Numbered from the stretch's first letter, positions 24,820 through 33,897 are shown. The stretch: 40,662 nt of DNA from Desulfobacteraceae bacterium (GCA_011389735.1 JAABTS010000033.1:1-40662), one strand, 5' to 3'. Notes: a model not told the origin generated them from the letters alone. Translations and numbers: made by a program.

Positions 24820-25737
24820 TCATCCATTTTTTGTCATAATCAGTTCCAATCCTTTGCCGGATTCTTTGACATCTAGGGTGTAAGGGCCGGGATCGTTCAA
24901 GTCAAGGACAACGCTGAGATGGTCGTCATGTTCGCCGATCCGGATTTTTTCTACAAATTTTCCGGATATCGGAATATCGGGATTTCCGGGATTATCCCAT
25001 TTTCCTGCAAGATTTATGACCAGCCGGGGAGGGCTTTTCATAAAAAAATATTTATAATCAGTTACCTGCTGCTCGGAAGCGATCATCATTCTGAAATCGG
25101 TCTCGCCTTCTTTATTCCATATATTGGTCACCGTTTTAAACGGCGTGATGGTCGCCTCGCCGGACTCTTCGCCGGGACTCTTCTTTTTAGTCCCCTGAGC
25201 TTTACGCTTGACGACAGTCCCGGAACCATCGTCCGGTTCGGGCGGACGTTCCGGATCGGCTGCGGTTTTATCGGACAAAGCGTCATCCAAAGGCTCGATC
25301 GGTTTAATATCCCGGCGTTTCGGTTCCGTATCCGGAGAAGCGCCCTTATCCTCGGGGGCGGAGGCGGTTTCGCCGGTTTCCTCGTTCGGTTTTTCGACAA
25401 TAATCGGTTGTTTTTCCCCGGAACCGATCAGCCTTTTCGGCTTCTCTTCAATCCGGCGCTCCATTTCGGGCTGCATGTCGAATCTTGCGACTTTCTCTTT
25501 TTCGTCCCTTGTAAAGATCAGAACAATAATTACAACAACAATAAGGACACCCAGAACCGGGGCCAAAATTTTCAACCAGGGGCCTCCCACGGGATTTTCG
25601 AATTTCCAGAAACGCGTCCAACATTCCTTGCATCGATAGGGCACGCGAGGAACGACATACTTAAAAAGTTTCTCGATTCCTCGCCGATGTGACACGGTGA
25701 TATCTTTACTTCCGCATCTCGGGCATTCGTGGTTCAT
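24820..25737 (-). CDS. Zinc-ribbon membrane protein with C-terminal AMIN domain
   Basis: From ATG 25737, which has an excellent AAGGAGA site, the protein has 305 residues (an upstream TTG at 25758 is less likely). A cytoplasmic zinc ribbon occupies residues 5-39 (CPRC and CKEC). One membrane helix follows at about 56-76 (WLKILAPVLGVLIVVVIIVL). A long Pro/Glu/Lys-rich linker spans about 80-210. The last 90 residues form an AMIN domain, with SPPRLVINLAGKW, VEKIRIGEHDD and LSVVLDLNDPGPYTLDV. AMIN domains bind the cell wall or localise envelope enzymes and secretins. The gene sits between resB and ccsB, an unexplained place for such a protein; a role in cytochrome maturation is only a contextual guess. 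Confidence 0.82.
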   Translation of the reverse strand: MNHECPRCGSKDITVSHRRGIEKLFKYVVPRVPYRCKECWTRFWKFENPVGGPWLKILAPVLGVLIVVVIIVLIFTRDEKEKVARFDMQPEMERRIEEKPKRLIGSGEKQPIIVEKPNEETGETASAPEDKGASPDTEPKRRDIKPIEPLDDALSDKTAADPERPPEPDDGSGTVVKRKAQGTKKKSPGEESGEATITPFKTVTNIWNKEGETDFRMMIASEQQVTDYKYFFMKSPPRLVINLAGKWDNPGNPDIPISGKFVEKIRIGEHDDHLSVVLDLNDPGPYTLDVKESGKGLELIMTKNG

Positions 25738-25876
25738 TTCTCTCCTTTCGATTTTCAATTGTATTCAGAATCGTGTTCCGGAATAACGGGTTTTTATATC
25801 ATTGTTTTCATGAGATTACAACGAATTCCTGTTTTAACCGTCATCCCCGGAGAGCACCGATCCATGTTCGGTTCTT

Positions 25877-27265
25877 CTATTGATCCAGTCTTTCCAATTT
25901 TTCCGCCAGATTTTTGATATTCAACACCATTCCTGTTTCGTGTTTGTTGGAAAGGCCGAATACAATGATCCGGCGATGAGCGCCCTCGTCCAGGATATCC
26001 AGCCGAATACGCTGATGAAATACAAAAAAAGTGATGATAAAACCGGCGATCATGATTATAAAACCGGCGTACACGACTGGAACCCCGGGATCTTTGGTGA
26101 TCTGCAGCCCGGTCATGTATCGCTGTTCAAAATCTTCCACGGAAACTATAAAATCGCCCCCGCGCATGTGGTCAAACCTTGGATGCTGAAGCGGGATTAC
26201 GATTTCGACGGCCTCGCCCTGATCCGGTACGAAATCAGCGATAAAACAAGGGCCGATATCACGAACTCCGCCAAACAAAAATCCGGAACGGTAATCCTTC
26301 AGTATAAAAGTTCCCGTATTCTCCGGAGCCTCGACGGCGTCTCCAATTTTCGCCTTTTCAACATATTCGAACCCTGAATCCTTCATTTTGAATTTAAGAC
26401 TGATTTCCCTGTCCTTGAAATATTCAGCGTCAGGCGTATCGGGCCTGTAGCTGGATTGGTAGAAAGACAGTCCTTTGTATCTCAGTGGATCGTTCACGAT
26501 GATGGACCTGGTTAAAACCTCCTTTCCGTCTTCAACAACGGTCAGGGAGGATCTGAACTCTTCCGGCTGCCCTGTTTCATAAAAGCCGACATGAAAATCG
26601 TTGCAGCGAATGTCGAATCCAAGGGAAATTTCCTCTCCGGTTTTCATTATTTTAGCCACCCCCCTGGATTCGCCTTCCGGAATCATCATAAACGCTCGAA
26701 ATCCCATAACCCCGCCCAACAGCCCGCCAAAAAGCAATAATAACACACTCAAGTGGATAATGTAAACCCCGAGCCGGGACCATCTCCCTTTTTCGGCATA
26801 AATCCGATACGAATCGCCTTCTTTTAAACACTTCACAAATTTGAAACGCCGCCGAATATACGGTTCATAACGCTCCATAAGAGTATTTCGAGGGGATTCA
26901 ACCTCAAACGACGCCTGAGCCCGGCTTTTTTGGAACAAAGAATCCGGAAACAAAGGAGTCTTGGGAAATATAATTTTGTAATTCTTTTTGAACCTGTCGA
27001 TGGAACAGATAATGATATTGATCGTCAATAAAATCAACAGGAAGGTAAACCATCTGGAATGATAAAGGTCAAAAAATCCAAGCCTGTAAAAAAGGGTGAA
27101 GAGTCTTTCCCCATATGTGTGGAAATAATCATCCAGCGGCTTGTTTTGGGGAATGAACGTCCCAATGACCGATGATGAGGCGATAGACAACAATAGAATC
27201 ACGGAAAGCTTTACGGATGCGAAAAACTTCCAAAGGTCGTTAAAAATTAGTTTTATGCTGTTCAT
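25877..27265 (-). CDS. resB: Cytochrome c biogenesis protein ResB (Ccs1)
   Basis: The 462-residue protein matches ResB. A first membrane helix (FFASVKLSVILLLSIASSSVIGTFIPQ) is followed by a second (WFTFLLILLTINIIICSIDRF), a third (IYIIHLSVLLLLFGGLLGGVMGF), a periplasmic domain of about 220 residues (with LSFYQSSYRPD, typical of the family) and a last helix (VVYAGFIIMIAGFIITFFVFHQR). ResB works with CcsA/CcsB in System II: it receives apocytochrome and haem at the outer membrane face. It is the first gene of the resB, AMIN gene, ccsB run; the ribosome site is GGGAAC. Confidence 0.94.
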   Translation of the reverse strand: MNSIKLIFNDLWKFFASVKLSVILLLSIASSSVIGTFIPQNKPLDDYFHTYGERLFTLFYRLGFFDLYHSRWFTFLLILLTINIIICSIDRFKKNYKIIFPKTPLFPDSLFQKSRAQASFEVESPRNTLMERYEPYIRRRFKFVKCLKEGDSYRIYAEKGRWSRLGVYIIHLSVLLLLFGGLLGGVMGFRAFMMIPEGESRGVAKIMKTGEEISLGFDIRCNDFHVGFYETGQPEEFRSSLTVVEDGKEVLTRSIIVNDPLRYKGLSFYQSSYRPDTPDAEYFKDREISLKFKMKDSGFEYVEKAKIGDAVEAPENTGTFILKDYRSGFLFGGVRDIGPCFIADFVPDQGEAVEIVIPLQHPRFDHMRGGDFIVSVEDFEQRYMTGLQITKDPGVPVVYAGFIIMIAGFIITFFVFHQRIRLDILDEGAHRRIIVFGLSNKHETGMVLNIKNLAEKLERLDQ

Positions 27266-27360
27266 ATGTTCCCTTTCTCCATATGCATATATCCTTTCAA
27301 ATGTTAAATTTTTGTGCGTTATCGGTCTGAGAGATACGAGACCTGTCTTGCAGGCCGCCG

Positions 27361-27454
27361 GAAATTGATTTCACTGCGTTGTCGGCCCGGGGCGGGGTAT
27401 GCCGACGGAACAGTAGTGTCCCAGCCCCGCCGATTGTGAAATTTAATTTCTGAA
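27361..27454. repeat. Family B inverted-repeat element
   Basis: Left arm GAAATTGATTTCACTGCGTT with CGGCCCGGGGCGGGG; right arm CCCCGCCGATTGTGAAATTT with AATTTCTGAAA. The arms pair over most of their length. It is one of two copies in the divergent gap between resB and the ABC operon. Confidence 0.7.
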
Positions 27455-27540
27455 ACCCGATATCTCCTCCTTAATACGCCGTTGAAATGTGATGTTTGAA
27501 AACCTATACCACAAAGCGGGGATTTTGCAAAACTATAGTC

Positions 27541-27634
27541 TTCCGGAAATCAAATTTCACTGTGCTGTCTGCCGGGGCTTATGAAAAGCATTACCCCAGG
27601 CCTGCCGCCTTGTGAAATTTCATTTCTGAAAACC
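27541..27634. repeat. Family B inverted-repeat element
   Basis: Left arm TTCCGGAAATCAAATTTCAC and right arm GCCTTGTGAAATTTCATTTC, followed by TGAAAACC; the centre GCCGGGG/CCCCAGGC also pairs. Preceded by ACTATAGTC as at 24554. The sequence 27455-27540 and 27635-27750 holds no gene. Confidence 0.7.
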
Positions 27635-27755
27635 TGTTCAAAGATTCTCCAGGCTTGAAGGATCAAGGGTTTCGGAAATTCGTTTTTTGCAGGGCGCGGC
27701 AAAGAATCTCCTGAACGTGATAACAAACCGGGTTAATTAAAATAAATTTTGGCTC

Positions 27756-27782
27756 TTGACAATAGAGAAAATGGAATAATTT
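27756..27782 (+). promoter_or_regulatory. Candidate promoter of the Gld-like ABC operon
   Basis: TTGACA (27756-27761) is followed after 15 bp by TAATTT (27777-27782). The -35 is perfect but the spacing is short. It would give a leader of about 100 nt before ATG 27889. Confidence 0.4.
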
Positions 27783-27888
27783 TTGAATAGTTTTTTGTCA
27801 GTATCCGCTGAATCGCCGGAGTCTTTATTCCGACTCTGTTTATGCCGGAATACATGGTCATTCAAATGCAAAAGGAGTTGAAATCCAA

Positions 27889-28836
27889 ATGATTGAAGTC
27901 AGAAATCTAACAAAGTTCTTCGGATCCCGCAAAGTTGTGGATGATATCTCTTTTGGGGTTGAGAAAGGGGAGATTCTGGGATTCCTGGGACCAAACGGCG
28001 CCGGAAAATCGACCACCATGCGGATGATCACCGGTTTCATTCCGCCCAGTTCCGGGGCCGCCGTTATCGGAGGCTGCGACATTTCCAGAGAACCAATTTC
28101 AGCCAGAAAACAAATCGGCTATTTGCCGGAAAACGCTCCTGTATACCCGGAAATGCTGGTGACGGGATTTCTCGAATTTGTCGCTGAAATCAGAGGGTTT
28201 CGTGGTTCGGAAAAAAAACGGAAGGTGGATGAAGCGATCGAGAAATGTTTCTTGACCGATGTCCGGAGCCAGAGCATTCAGACCCTGTCCAAAGGGTTTA
28301 AACAGCGTGTCTGTTTCGCTCAAAGCATTCTCCATGATCCGGAGTATCTCATTCTGGATGAACCCACCGACGGCCTGGATCCCAACCAAAAACACGAAGT
28401 CCGCCAGATGATACGGAAAATGAGCGAAGAAAAAGCTATCATTCTGTCCACCCATATCCTCGACGAGATGGAAACCGTTTGCACCAGGGCCATCATTATC
28501 GCGGGCGGTAAAATAGTTTCCGACAATACGCCGTATAACCTCAGGACACAATCATCCCTTCACGGCGCCGTGTCTCTAACCTTGAAAGCTCCCAACCCGG
28601 ATGAGGCCGCGGCCCTTATTCAAACCATTCCGGGCGTAAAATCGATTAAGGTGCTCGATCACAGCCTCGATGATTTTCGGGTTCGAATATTTCCGGAAAC
28701 CATTGTCAATCCAATCGCCGGAACGATCCTGTCAACCCTGGGGGAAAAAAATTATGAAATCAAATCGATCTTTGTGGAGCAGGGCCGGCTCGATGAGGTG
28801 TTCCGAAACCTGACGGCCGTAACGCCGCAGTCCTGA
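27889..28836 (+). CDS. ABC transporter ATP-binding protein (GldA-like)
   Basis: A 315-residue ABC ATPase. Walker A is GPNGAGKST at about residues 35-43; the Q-loop region is IGYLPENAPVYPEM; the signature is LSKGFKQR; Walker B is YLILDEPTDGLD, followed by the switch His in ILSTHILDEME. The C-terminal 90 residues are the extension usual in ABC-2 exporters of the GldA/NatA type. It is the first gene of a four-gene operon with an ABC-2 permease, a GldG-like protein and a DUF4340 protein. In Bacteroidetes, GldA-GldFG support gliding, but homologues are widespread in non-gliding bacteria, where the substrate is unknown. Confidence 0.95.
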   Translation: MIEVRNLTKFFGSRKVVDDISFGVEKGEILGFLGPNGAGKSTTMRMITGFIPPSSGAAVIGGCDISREPISARKQIGYLPENAPVYPEMLVTGFLEFVAEIRGFRGSEKKRKVDEAIEKCFLTDVRSQSIQTLSKGFKQRVCFAQSILHDPEYLILDEPTDGLDPNQKHEVRQMIRKMSEEKAIILSTHILDEMETVCTRAIIIAGGKIVSDNTPYNLRTQSSLHGAVSLTLKAPNPDEAAALIQTIPGVKSIKVLDHSLDDFRVRIFPETIVNPIAGTILSTLGEKNYEIKSIFVEQGRLDEVFRNLTAVTPQS

Positions 28837-28904
28837 CAATAGGAATTGTGCGGATTTGCAATCATTCCAAAATTTTGTACAAAAAAACGGGAAGAGAATA
28901 AACC

Positions 28905-29657
28905 ATGAGAACCAGTGAGATAATGAGAAATATCAAAACAATCATGAAGCGGGAAATAAAGGGTTATTTCGAATCGCCCCTGGCTTACGTGTTCATCGTC
29001 ATTTTTCTTTTGCTGATCGGATTTTTCACGTTCAACGTGACGAGTTTTTATGAAAACGGCCAGGCGGATCTACGAGCATTCTTTTACTGGCACCCCTGGC
29101 TGTATCTGTTTCTGATTCCTGCGGCGGCCATGCGGTTATGGTCGGAAGAGATGCGAATGAAAACCATCGAACTGCTTTTAACTTTTCCGGTCAGCGTCGG
29201 GGAAGTCATTTGCGGTAAATTTCTGGCCGCGTGGTTATTTATCGGGATTTGTTTGTCTCTGACATTTCCGATGGTGTTAACGGCCATGTACCTGGGCGAT
29301 CCGGATCTTGGAGCGATTCTATGCGCCTACATCGGCAGTTTTCTGATGGCCGGGGCGTATTTGAGCGTGGGCCTCATGACATCATCGTTCACGCCTAGCC
29401 AGGTGATCAGTTTTGTTTTGGCCGTGGTTATCTGTCTGTTTTTTTTGCTGGCCGGTTTTTCACCCGTCATCGACATCGTTTCCGGATGGACTCCTCAGTG
29501 GTTTGTGGGGATTGTCACCAATCTCAGCTTTTTGACCCATTATAATTCCATCCAGCGAGGCGTGATCGATTTCCGGGATATTCTATATTATTTTTCGGTT
29601 ATTGTTTTCATGATTTTCGCCAACGCCCTTGTGATCCAAAACCGCAAGGCCGCGTAG
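28905..29657 (+). CDS. ABC-2 type permease (GldF-like)
   Basis: A 250-residue membrane protein with six hydrophobic segments. The first is LAYVFIVIFLLLIGFFTFNV after an amphipathic start (IMKREIKGYFESP); the last is YYFSVIVFMIFANALVIQN. The motif LRLWSEE-like MRLWSEEMRMKTIELLLTFP after the second helix is typical of GldF-type permeases. It would form the membrane channel driven by the ATPase at 27889-28836. A 68-bp gap separates the two, and the GldG-like gene follows after 54 bp. Confidence 0.92.
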   Translation: MRTSEIMRNIKTIMKREIKGYFESPLAYVFIVIFLLLIGFFTFNVTSFYENGQADLRAFFYWHPWLYLFLIPAAAMRLWSEEMRMKTIELLLTFPVSVGEVICGKFLAAWLFIGICLSLTFPMVLTAMYLGDPDLGAILCAYIGSFLMAGAYLSVGLMTSSFTPSQVISFVLAVVICLFFLLAGFSPVIDIVSGWTPQWFVGIVTNLSFLTHYNSIQRGVIDFRDILYYFSVIVFMIFANALVIQNRKAA

Positions 29658-29711
29658 CCCTGTTTTCCATATTCATTTTAAACTTATACAATAATACTGG
29701 GGGTTATTCAT

Positions 29712-31607
29712 ATGTCGGAAATGGGAAAGACGAATTCAACGTTCAAGGGAAAATCGATTTTTTCTCTGGGCGGACTGCTTCTCGTATTGATCATTCTGAT
29801 TCTGGTAAACGTCATTTTTTCCGGTGTAAACTGGAGGGTCGACGCCACTGAAGACAGAATCTATTCTCTGTCCCAAGGGACAAAAACCATTTTGTCCAAT
29901 CTTGATGAAAATGTCGTGATCAAGGTTTTTTATACCAAGGACAACGTAAACACGCCTGTACAAATTAAAAATTACGCCCAGCGGGTGCTGGACTTTTTGG
30001 CTGAATACGACCGTTACGGCGGAGATAAATTGGAGATTGAAGTTTATAATCCCCAACCGGATTCCGAAGAGGAGGAATGGGCCCAAAAATACGGAATCGA
30101 AGGCGCCAACCTGCCGGGCGGCGAAACCCTCTATTTAGGCATGGCCGTAACCTGCATGGATCAGGAAGAAAGCATAAAGATGCTCGATCCAGCCAGGGAA
30201 GAAAGTCTCGAATATGACATCACCCGTATGATCTCCCGGGTCCGGAATCCCGAAAAACAAAAAATCGGCGTTATCAGCCCCTTGCCGGTGTTCGGATCGA
30301 CCCCGGGTTCATTCAATCCGCAAACGGCTCAGCAAAATTCGCCGCCGTGGACGTTTATAACGGAACTCCAAAAAACCTATGAGGTTAAAGAGATCAAAAC
30401 CGACGCCGGAAACATAGATGAAGACCTGGATCTGCTGGTGCTGATCCATCCGCGAACTTTGAGCGACAAACTTCAATACGCGGTGGATCAGTACGTCCTG
30501 AAAGGAAACAACGCGGTCGTTTTTGCGGATCCGTTGTGTTTTTCAGATCAAACCCCGTCCCGGAACAAATCGTCTTCGATCGAAAAACTCTTTCTCTCAT
30601 GGGGGATAGAAATGGACCCCACAAAGGTGGTCGTGGATTTTGACTACGCCACCGAGCTTGTAATGCAGAACAACGTGCGGGAACGGAATCCAACCTGGCT
30701 GCTGCTGGACGAAAACGCATTCAATTCCGAAAACATTATCACCTCGAACCTCGAAACAATGCTTCTGCCTATCGCCGGAGCTATCAGCAAGGTTCCGGAC
30801 AGCGAAAACAATTATGAACCGCTCCTTCAGTCCTCTGAGAATTCAGCTATGGACGACGCTTTCAAAATGCAGTTCGGGGCCCAAAACATTCGCCGTGATT
30901 TTTCACCGACCGTGAAAAATTACGATCTGGCCGTTCAAATAGACGGTAAATTCAAGACCGCTTTTCCCGGCGGCCCCCCTAAAGACGATTCGGAAACAGA
31001 GGAAGGTGACAGCGAACCCGCCGCAAAGAGCGAACCCGTCTCCGAAAGCCGAGCCGAATCCACAATCATTGTTATTGCGGATGCGGACATGATATCTGAC
31101 ATCGCATATGTACGAAAGCAAAGCATTCTGGGCCATAGCTTCAACCGCATCATCAACGACAATTTGAATTTCATGCTGAATGTCACCGAGGTGCTTACAG
31201 GAAGCCGGGAATTGATAGGTATCCGGTCCAGGGGAAAATTCAGAAGGCCGTTTACAAAGGTTCAGGAGATAGAGAAAGAAGCTGAAAGCAAATGGCTGGA
31301 AAAAGAACAGGAACTGGCTCGAAAATTTGAAGAAATGAACCGGAAACTGAATGAACTCGAACGGCGCAAGGATTCATCCCAGCGGCTCATTATCAGCGAA
31401 GAGCAGGAAGCTGAAATCAACCGGTTTAAAGATGAAAAACTGGAAATCCAGAAAGAACTTAAAATCGTTCGGCGCAATTTGCGTAAAGACACCGAAATGC
31501 TGGGACTGAAGCTGAAAATAATCAACATCGGGCTCATGCCGTTAATTGTTTGTCTTTGCGGAATTTTTTACGCCGTTTACAGACGAAAACGAATCAATCG
31601 ATCCTGA
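29712..31607 (+). CDS. GldG-like ABC-type auxiliary membrane protein
   Basis: A 631-residue protein. An N-terminal membrane helix (about 14-37) precedes the conserved WRVDATEDRIYSLSQGTKTIL motif of GldG-like proteins. A large extracytoplasmic domain follows (IGVISPLPVFGS; LDLLVLIHPRTLSDKLQYAVDQYVL), similar to the uncharacterised ABC transport region PF09822. Residues about 510-595 are a highly charged predicted coiled coil (KEAESKWLEKEQELARKFEE). A second helix at about 603-622 anchors the C-terminus. It probably acts with the permease as an accessory subunit reaching the periplasm. The acidic insertion near residues 418-445 is low in complexity. Confidence 0.9.
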   Translation: MSEMGKTNSTFKGKSIFSLGGLLLVLIILILVNVIFSGVNWRVDATEDRIYSLSQGTKTILSNLDENVVIKVFYTKDNVNTPVQIKNYAQRVLDFLAEYDRYGGDKLEIEVYNPQPDSEEEEWAQKYGIEGANLPGGETLYLGMAVTCMDQEESIKMLDPAREESLEYDITRMISRVRNPEKQKIGVISPLPVFGSTPGSFNPQTAQQNSPPWTFITELQKTYEVKEIKTDAGNIDEDLDLLVLIHPRTLSDKLQYAVDQYVLKGNNAVVFADPLCFSDQTPSRNKSSSIEKLFLSWGIEMDPTKVVVDFDYATELVMQNNVRERNPTWLLLDENAFNSENIITSNLETMLLPIAGAISKVPDSENNYEPLLQSSENSAMDDAFKMQFGAQNIRRDFSPTVKNYDLAVQIDGKFKTAFPGGPPKDDSETEEGDSEPAAKSEPVSESRAESTIIVIADADMISDIAYVRKQSILGHSFNRIINDNLNFMLNVTEVLTGSRELIGIRSRGKFRRPFTKVQEIEKEAESKWLEKEQELARKFEEMNRKLNELERRKDSSQRLIISEEQEAEINRFKDEKLEIQKELKIVRRNLRKDTEMLGLKLKIINIGLMPLIVCLCGIFYAVYRRKRINRS

Positions 31608-31640
31608 TAATAGTCGGATCATAAAACGGATGAGGGGATT

Positions 31641-32798
31641 ATGAAACTGAAATCATTTATCATTCTTCTGGTTGTGTGCGCGGTGCTGGGAGTCGCCGCA
31701 TACTTCACGCTGATGAAAAAAGAACCCGAAGCGACTGGACCGAAAATGGGAGATTTGTTGTTCGAAGATTTTCCCGTCAACGATGTGGCTCGTATATCCA
31801 TCACCAACGACGAAGGAACTGTCACGCTTCAAAAGGACAAGGTCTGGGGAGTCGTCGAACGGTATAATTATCCTGCGGATTTTGACAAGATCCGGACTTT
31901 TGTCAAAAAATTCCTTGATCTTAGACTAGGCAATGTTTTCAAGGGATCCAAAGACTCGATATCCCGGTTGAAACTCGCGGCCCCGGACCAGGAAGGCGTC
32001 CCGCAAGAATCGAAAGGCGCTCGCATAACCCTCGAAGATAAACAAAATAAACCGGTTATTGACATTATCATCGGCGCCTCCCGTAAATCCGGAACAGGCG
32101 GAGGCCATTATCTTCGAATGGCCGATGAGGAAAAAGTGTATCTCGTTGCCGAAAATTTCAGATACATAGACGACACGCCCAAAGATTGGATTGAAAAAGA
32201 TCTGCTGAGCGCCGACGCCGCCGATATCAAATCCATGGCCTGCTATCCTCCGGAAACAGAGGAACCGCTGTATTCCTTGAAAAGATCTGAAAAAAACAAG
32301 GACGCGGAATTTGTCGCCCCTCCGGAAGACAAAAAGATCAAGGATTCAAAAATTTCCAGCGTTATGCGGGCAATCGCGTCGATCCGGACCGAAGACATCG
32401 CCGATCCTGCAAAAGGGCTGGACGAAATCGGCATGGAATCCCCACACCGCTTCGAATACAGAACTTTTGACGGAACCGTGTATAAAATCCGAACGGGAAA
32501 ATCCGGCGAGGGAGACTCTGCCGAACATTATCTGAAGCTTGAAGTTTCGTTTATGGCCCCGGAAGAAACCGAAGAATCGGAAACCGAGGGCGAAACCATG
32601 GAAACGGAAGCGGAGGGAGCGGAATCAGCTCCGGCGGCGGCTGAAACAGACAGTAAAAGCCCCGAAGAAATCGCCAAGGAAGCCGAGACTCTGAACGAAA
32701 AAGTCGAACCGTGGACCTATATTATTTCACAGTGGAAGTATGAAGCCTTTGAAACGGATTTAAACGAATTTTATGAAGAAGAAACGAAGGCCGATTAA
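31641..32798 (+). CDS. DUF4340 domain protein
   Basis: A 385-residue protein with an N-terminal signal or anchor helix (SFIILLVVCAVLGVAAYFTL). Two related segments follow, each in the DUF4340 style: VARISITNDEGTVTLQKDKVWGVVE, then KIRTFVKKFLDLRLGNVF, and later IASIRTEDIADPAKGLDEIG with RFEYRTFDGTVYKIRTG. An acidic, low-complexity stretch (about 310-350; Glu, Thr, Ala, Ser) precedes the C-terminus. DUF4340 proteins regularly follow GldG-like genes and are thought to be extracytoplasmic partners of that ABC system; the molecular function is unknown. The ribosome site is GAGGGGATT, and the hairpin at 32813-32841 ends the operon. Confidence 0.85.
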   Translation: MKLKSFIILLVVCAVLGVAAYFTLMKKEPEATGPKMGDLLFEDFPVNDVARISITNDEGTVTLQKDKVWGVVERYNYPADFDKIRTFVKKFLDLRLGNVFKGSKDSISRLKLAAPDQEGVPQESKGARITLEDKQNKPVIDIIIGASRKSGTGGGHYLRMADEEKVYLVAENFRYIDDTPKDWIEKDLLSADAADIKSMACYPPETEEPLYSLKRSEKNKDAEFVAPPEDKKIKDSKISSVMRAIASIRTEDIADPAKGLDEIGMESPHRFEYRTFDGTVYKIRTGKSGEGDSAEHYLKLEVSFMAPEETEESETEGETMETEAEGAESAPAAAETDSKSPEEIAKEAETLNEKVEPWTYIISQWKYEAFETDLNEFYEEETKAD

Positions 32799-32812
32799 TT
32801 TCCTGATTGATT

Positions 32813-32841
32813 CGATGCTCCCGGTTTTTCCGGGAGCATCG
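32813..32841. terminator. Bidirectional terminator hairpin between convergent genes
   Basis: A perfect 12-bp stem CGATGCTCCCGG/CCGGGAGCATCG with a TTTTT loop lies between the DUF4340 gene stop and the pyrF stop. No long T-run follows on either side, only GATTTT on the plus strand, but the stem is very stable. Confidence 0.75.
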
Positions 32842-32848
32842 GAAGATT

Positions 32849-33571
32849 TTAAAAGCTTACCGCGGAGTCAATTTCCGCCGCAATCCTGGCGGCCGCTTCG
32901 GCCGGATCATCCGCTGTTCGTATGGGCCTGCCGATAACAAGATAATCGGCGCCGTCTTTCACAGCGGCTGAAGGCGTGACCACCCGTTTCTGATCGTCCT
33001 CGGACAGGTTCCATAATGGACGTATTCCGGGAGTTACGGCAAGAAAATCCGAACCGAATTCCGTTTTTATCATCCGCGTTTCCCGGCCGGAACATACCAC
33101 TCCGGCGCATCCCGCAGAATTAGCGTCACGAGCCCTGGCCAGCACCAGCTTCATCAGATCGGTATATTCCTCTCTAAAGCCGGCGGCCCGAACATCTCCG
33201 CCCGATACGCTGGTCAGGACGGTGACTCCCAAGACTCCGGCCCGCCCTTCTCCAGCTTCCACCGCAGCTTCGAGCATCTTCCGGTTTTCGCCGCAATGAA
33301 CTGTGACCAGCGATACGCCAAGATCTTTAACGCTTTTCATGGCGTGATACACCGTGTTCGGAATGTCATGAAGCTTTAAATCGAGAAAGATCCCGGTGTT
33401 AGACTCATCCCTGACCCGGCGGACAATATCGGGGCCGCAACGGAAAAACAGCTCAAGCCCGATTTTGAACATCCCTACGGAACCGGATAACAATTTTACA
33501 TAACGCATCGCTTCCTCGCCGGACGAAACGTCCAGAGGAAAAACAATATGTTCTTTTCCACTTTTTCTCAT
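32849..33571 (-). CDS. pyrF: Orotidine 5'-phosphate decarboxylase PyrF
   Basis: The 240-residue protein decarboxylates OMP to UMP, the last step of de novo pyrimidine synthesis. The catalytic DxKxxD box is Asp64-Lys66-Asp69 in FLDLKLHDIPNTV. Phosphate-binding segments GIRPLW and YLVIGRPIRTADDP are present near the C-terminus, and length fits the group I bacterial enzyme. The start has a weak ribosome site and lies 20 bp after the ABM gene stop, so it is probably translated from the same mRNA as the chemoreceptor and hydrogenase genes. That placement is unusual for a pyrimidine gene and may reflect simple hitch-hiking. Confidence 0.97.
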   Translation of the reverse strand: MRKSGKEHIVFPLDVSSGEEAMRYVKLLSGSVGMFKIGLELFFRCGPDIVRRVRDESNTGIFLDLKLHDIPNTVYHAMKSVKDLGVSLVTVHCGENRKMLEAAVEAGEGRAGVLGVTVLTSVSGGDVRAAGFREEYTDLMKLVLARARDANSAGCAGVVCSGRETRMIKTEFGSDFLAVTPGIRPLWNLSEDDQKRVVTPSAAVKDGADYLVIGRPIRTADDPAEAAARIAAEIDSAVSF

Positions 33572-33591
33572 TACGGGCCTAGACGATCCGG

Positions 33592-33897
33592 TCAGACGAT
33601 ACGCATATAGGTGCTGAAATCAGGATTCGCCGCCATAAGATCCTTCAATTTTCCGGCTGTTTCATTGAAATGGCCGGAAAGGATATGAGCGTTCATGGAC
33701 TCCTCGCTTTCCCATTCATGAATAAAGGTGAAAATAGCGGGATTGGTCTGGTTTTGATACATATTATAACTAAGACAACCGGGTTCTTTACGGGTTGGTT
33801 CGACCATCCCGGAAAGTATCGATTTAACCGTGTCGATTTTATCCGACAGCGCTTCAATGTGGGAAATCATCGTGATTGCACCCTCTTTTTGCTCCAT
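33592..33897 (-). CDS. ABM-domain protein (YgiN-type quinol monooxygenase family)
   Basis: A 101-residue dimeric alpha-beta barrel-type protein of the antibiotic biosynthesis monooxygenase family. Marks are KIDTVKSILSGMVEPTRKEPGCLSY, with the family's E-P-G-C turn; FTFIHEWESEESMNAHILSGHF, with the strand-His pattern; and the final strand. Members act on quinols or aromatic polyketides or are of unknown function. No cofactor motif is expected. The start has the ribosome site GGAGGAG. It follows the chemoreceptor by 18 bp and precedes pyrF by 20 bp. A quinone-related role would be consistent with the redox neighbourhood but is not shown. Confidence 0.85.
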   Translation of the reverse strand: MEQKEGAITMISHIEALSDKIDTVKSILSGMVEPTRKEPGCLSYNMYQNQTNPAIFTFIHEWESEESMNAHILSGHFNETAGKLKDLMAANPDFSTYMRIV

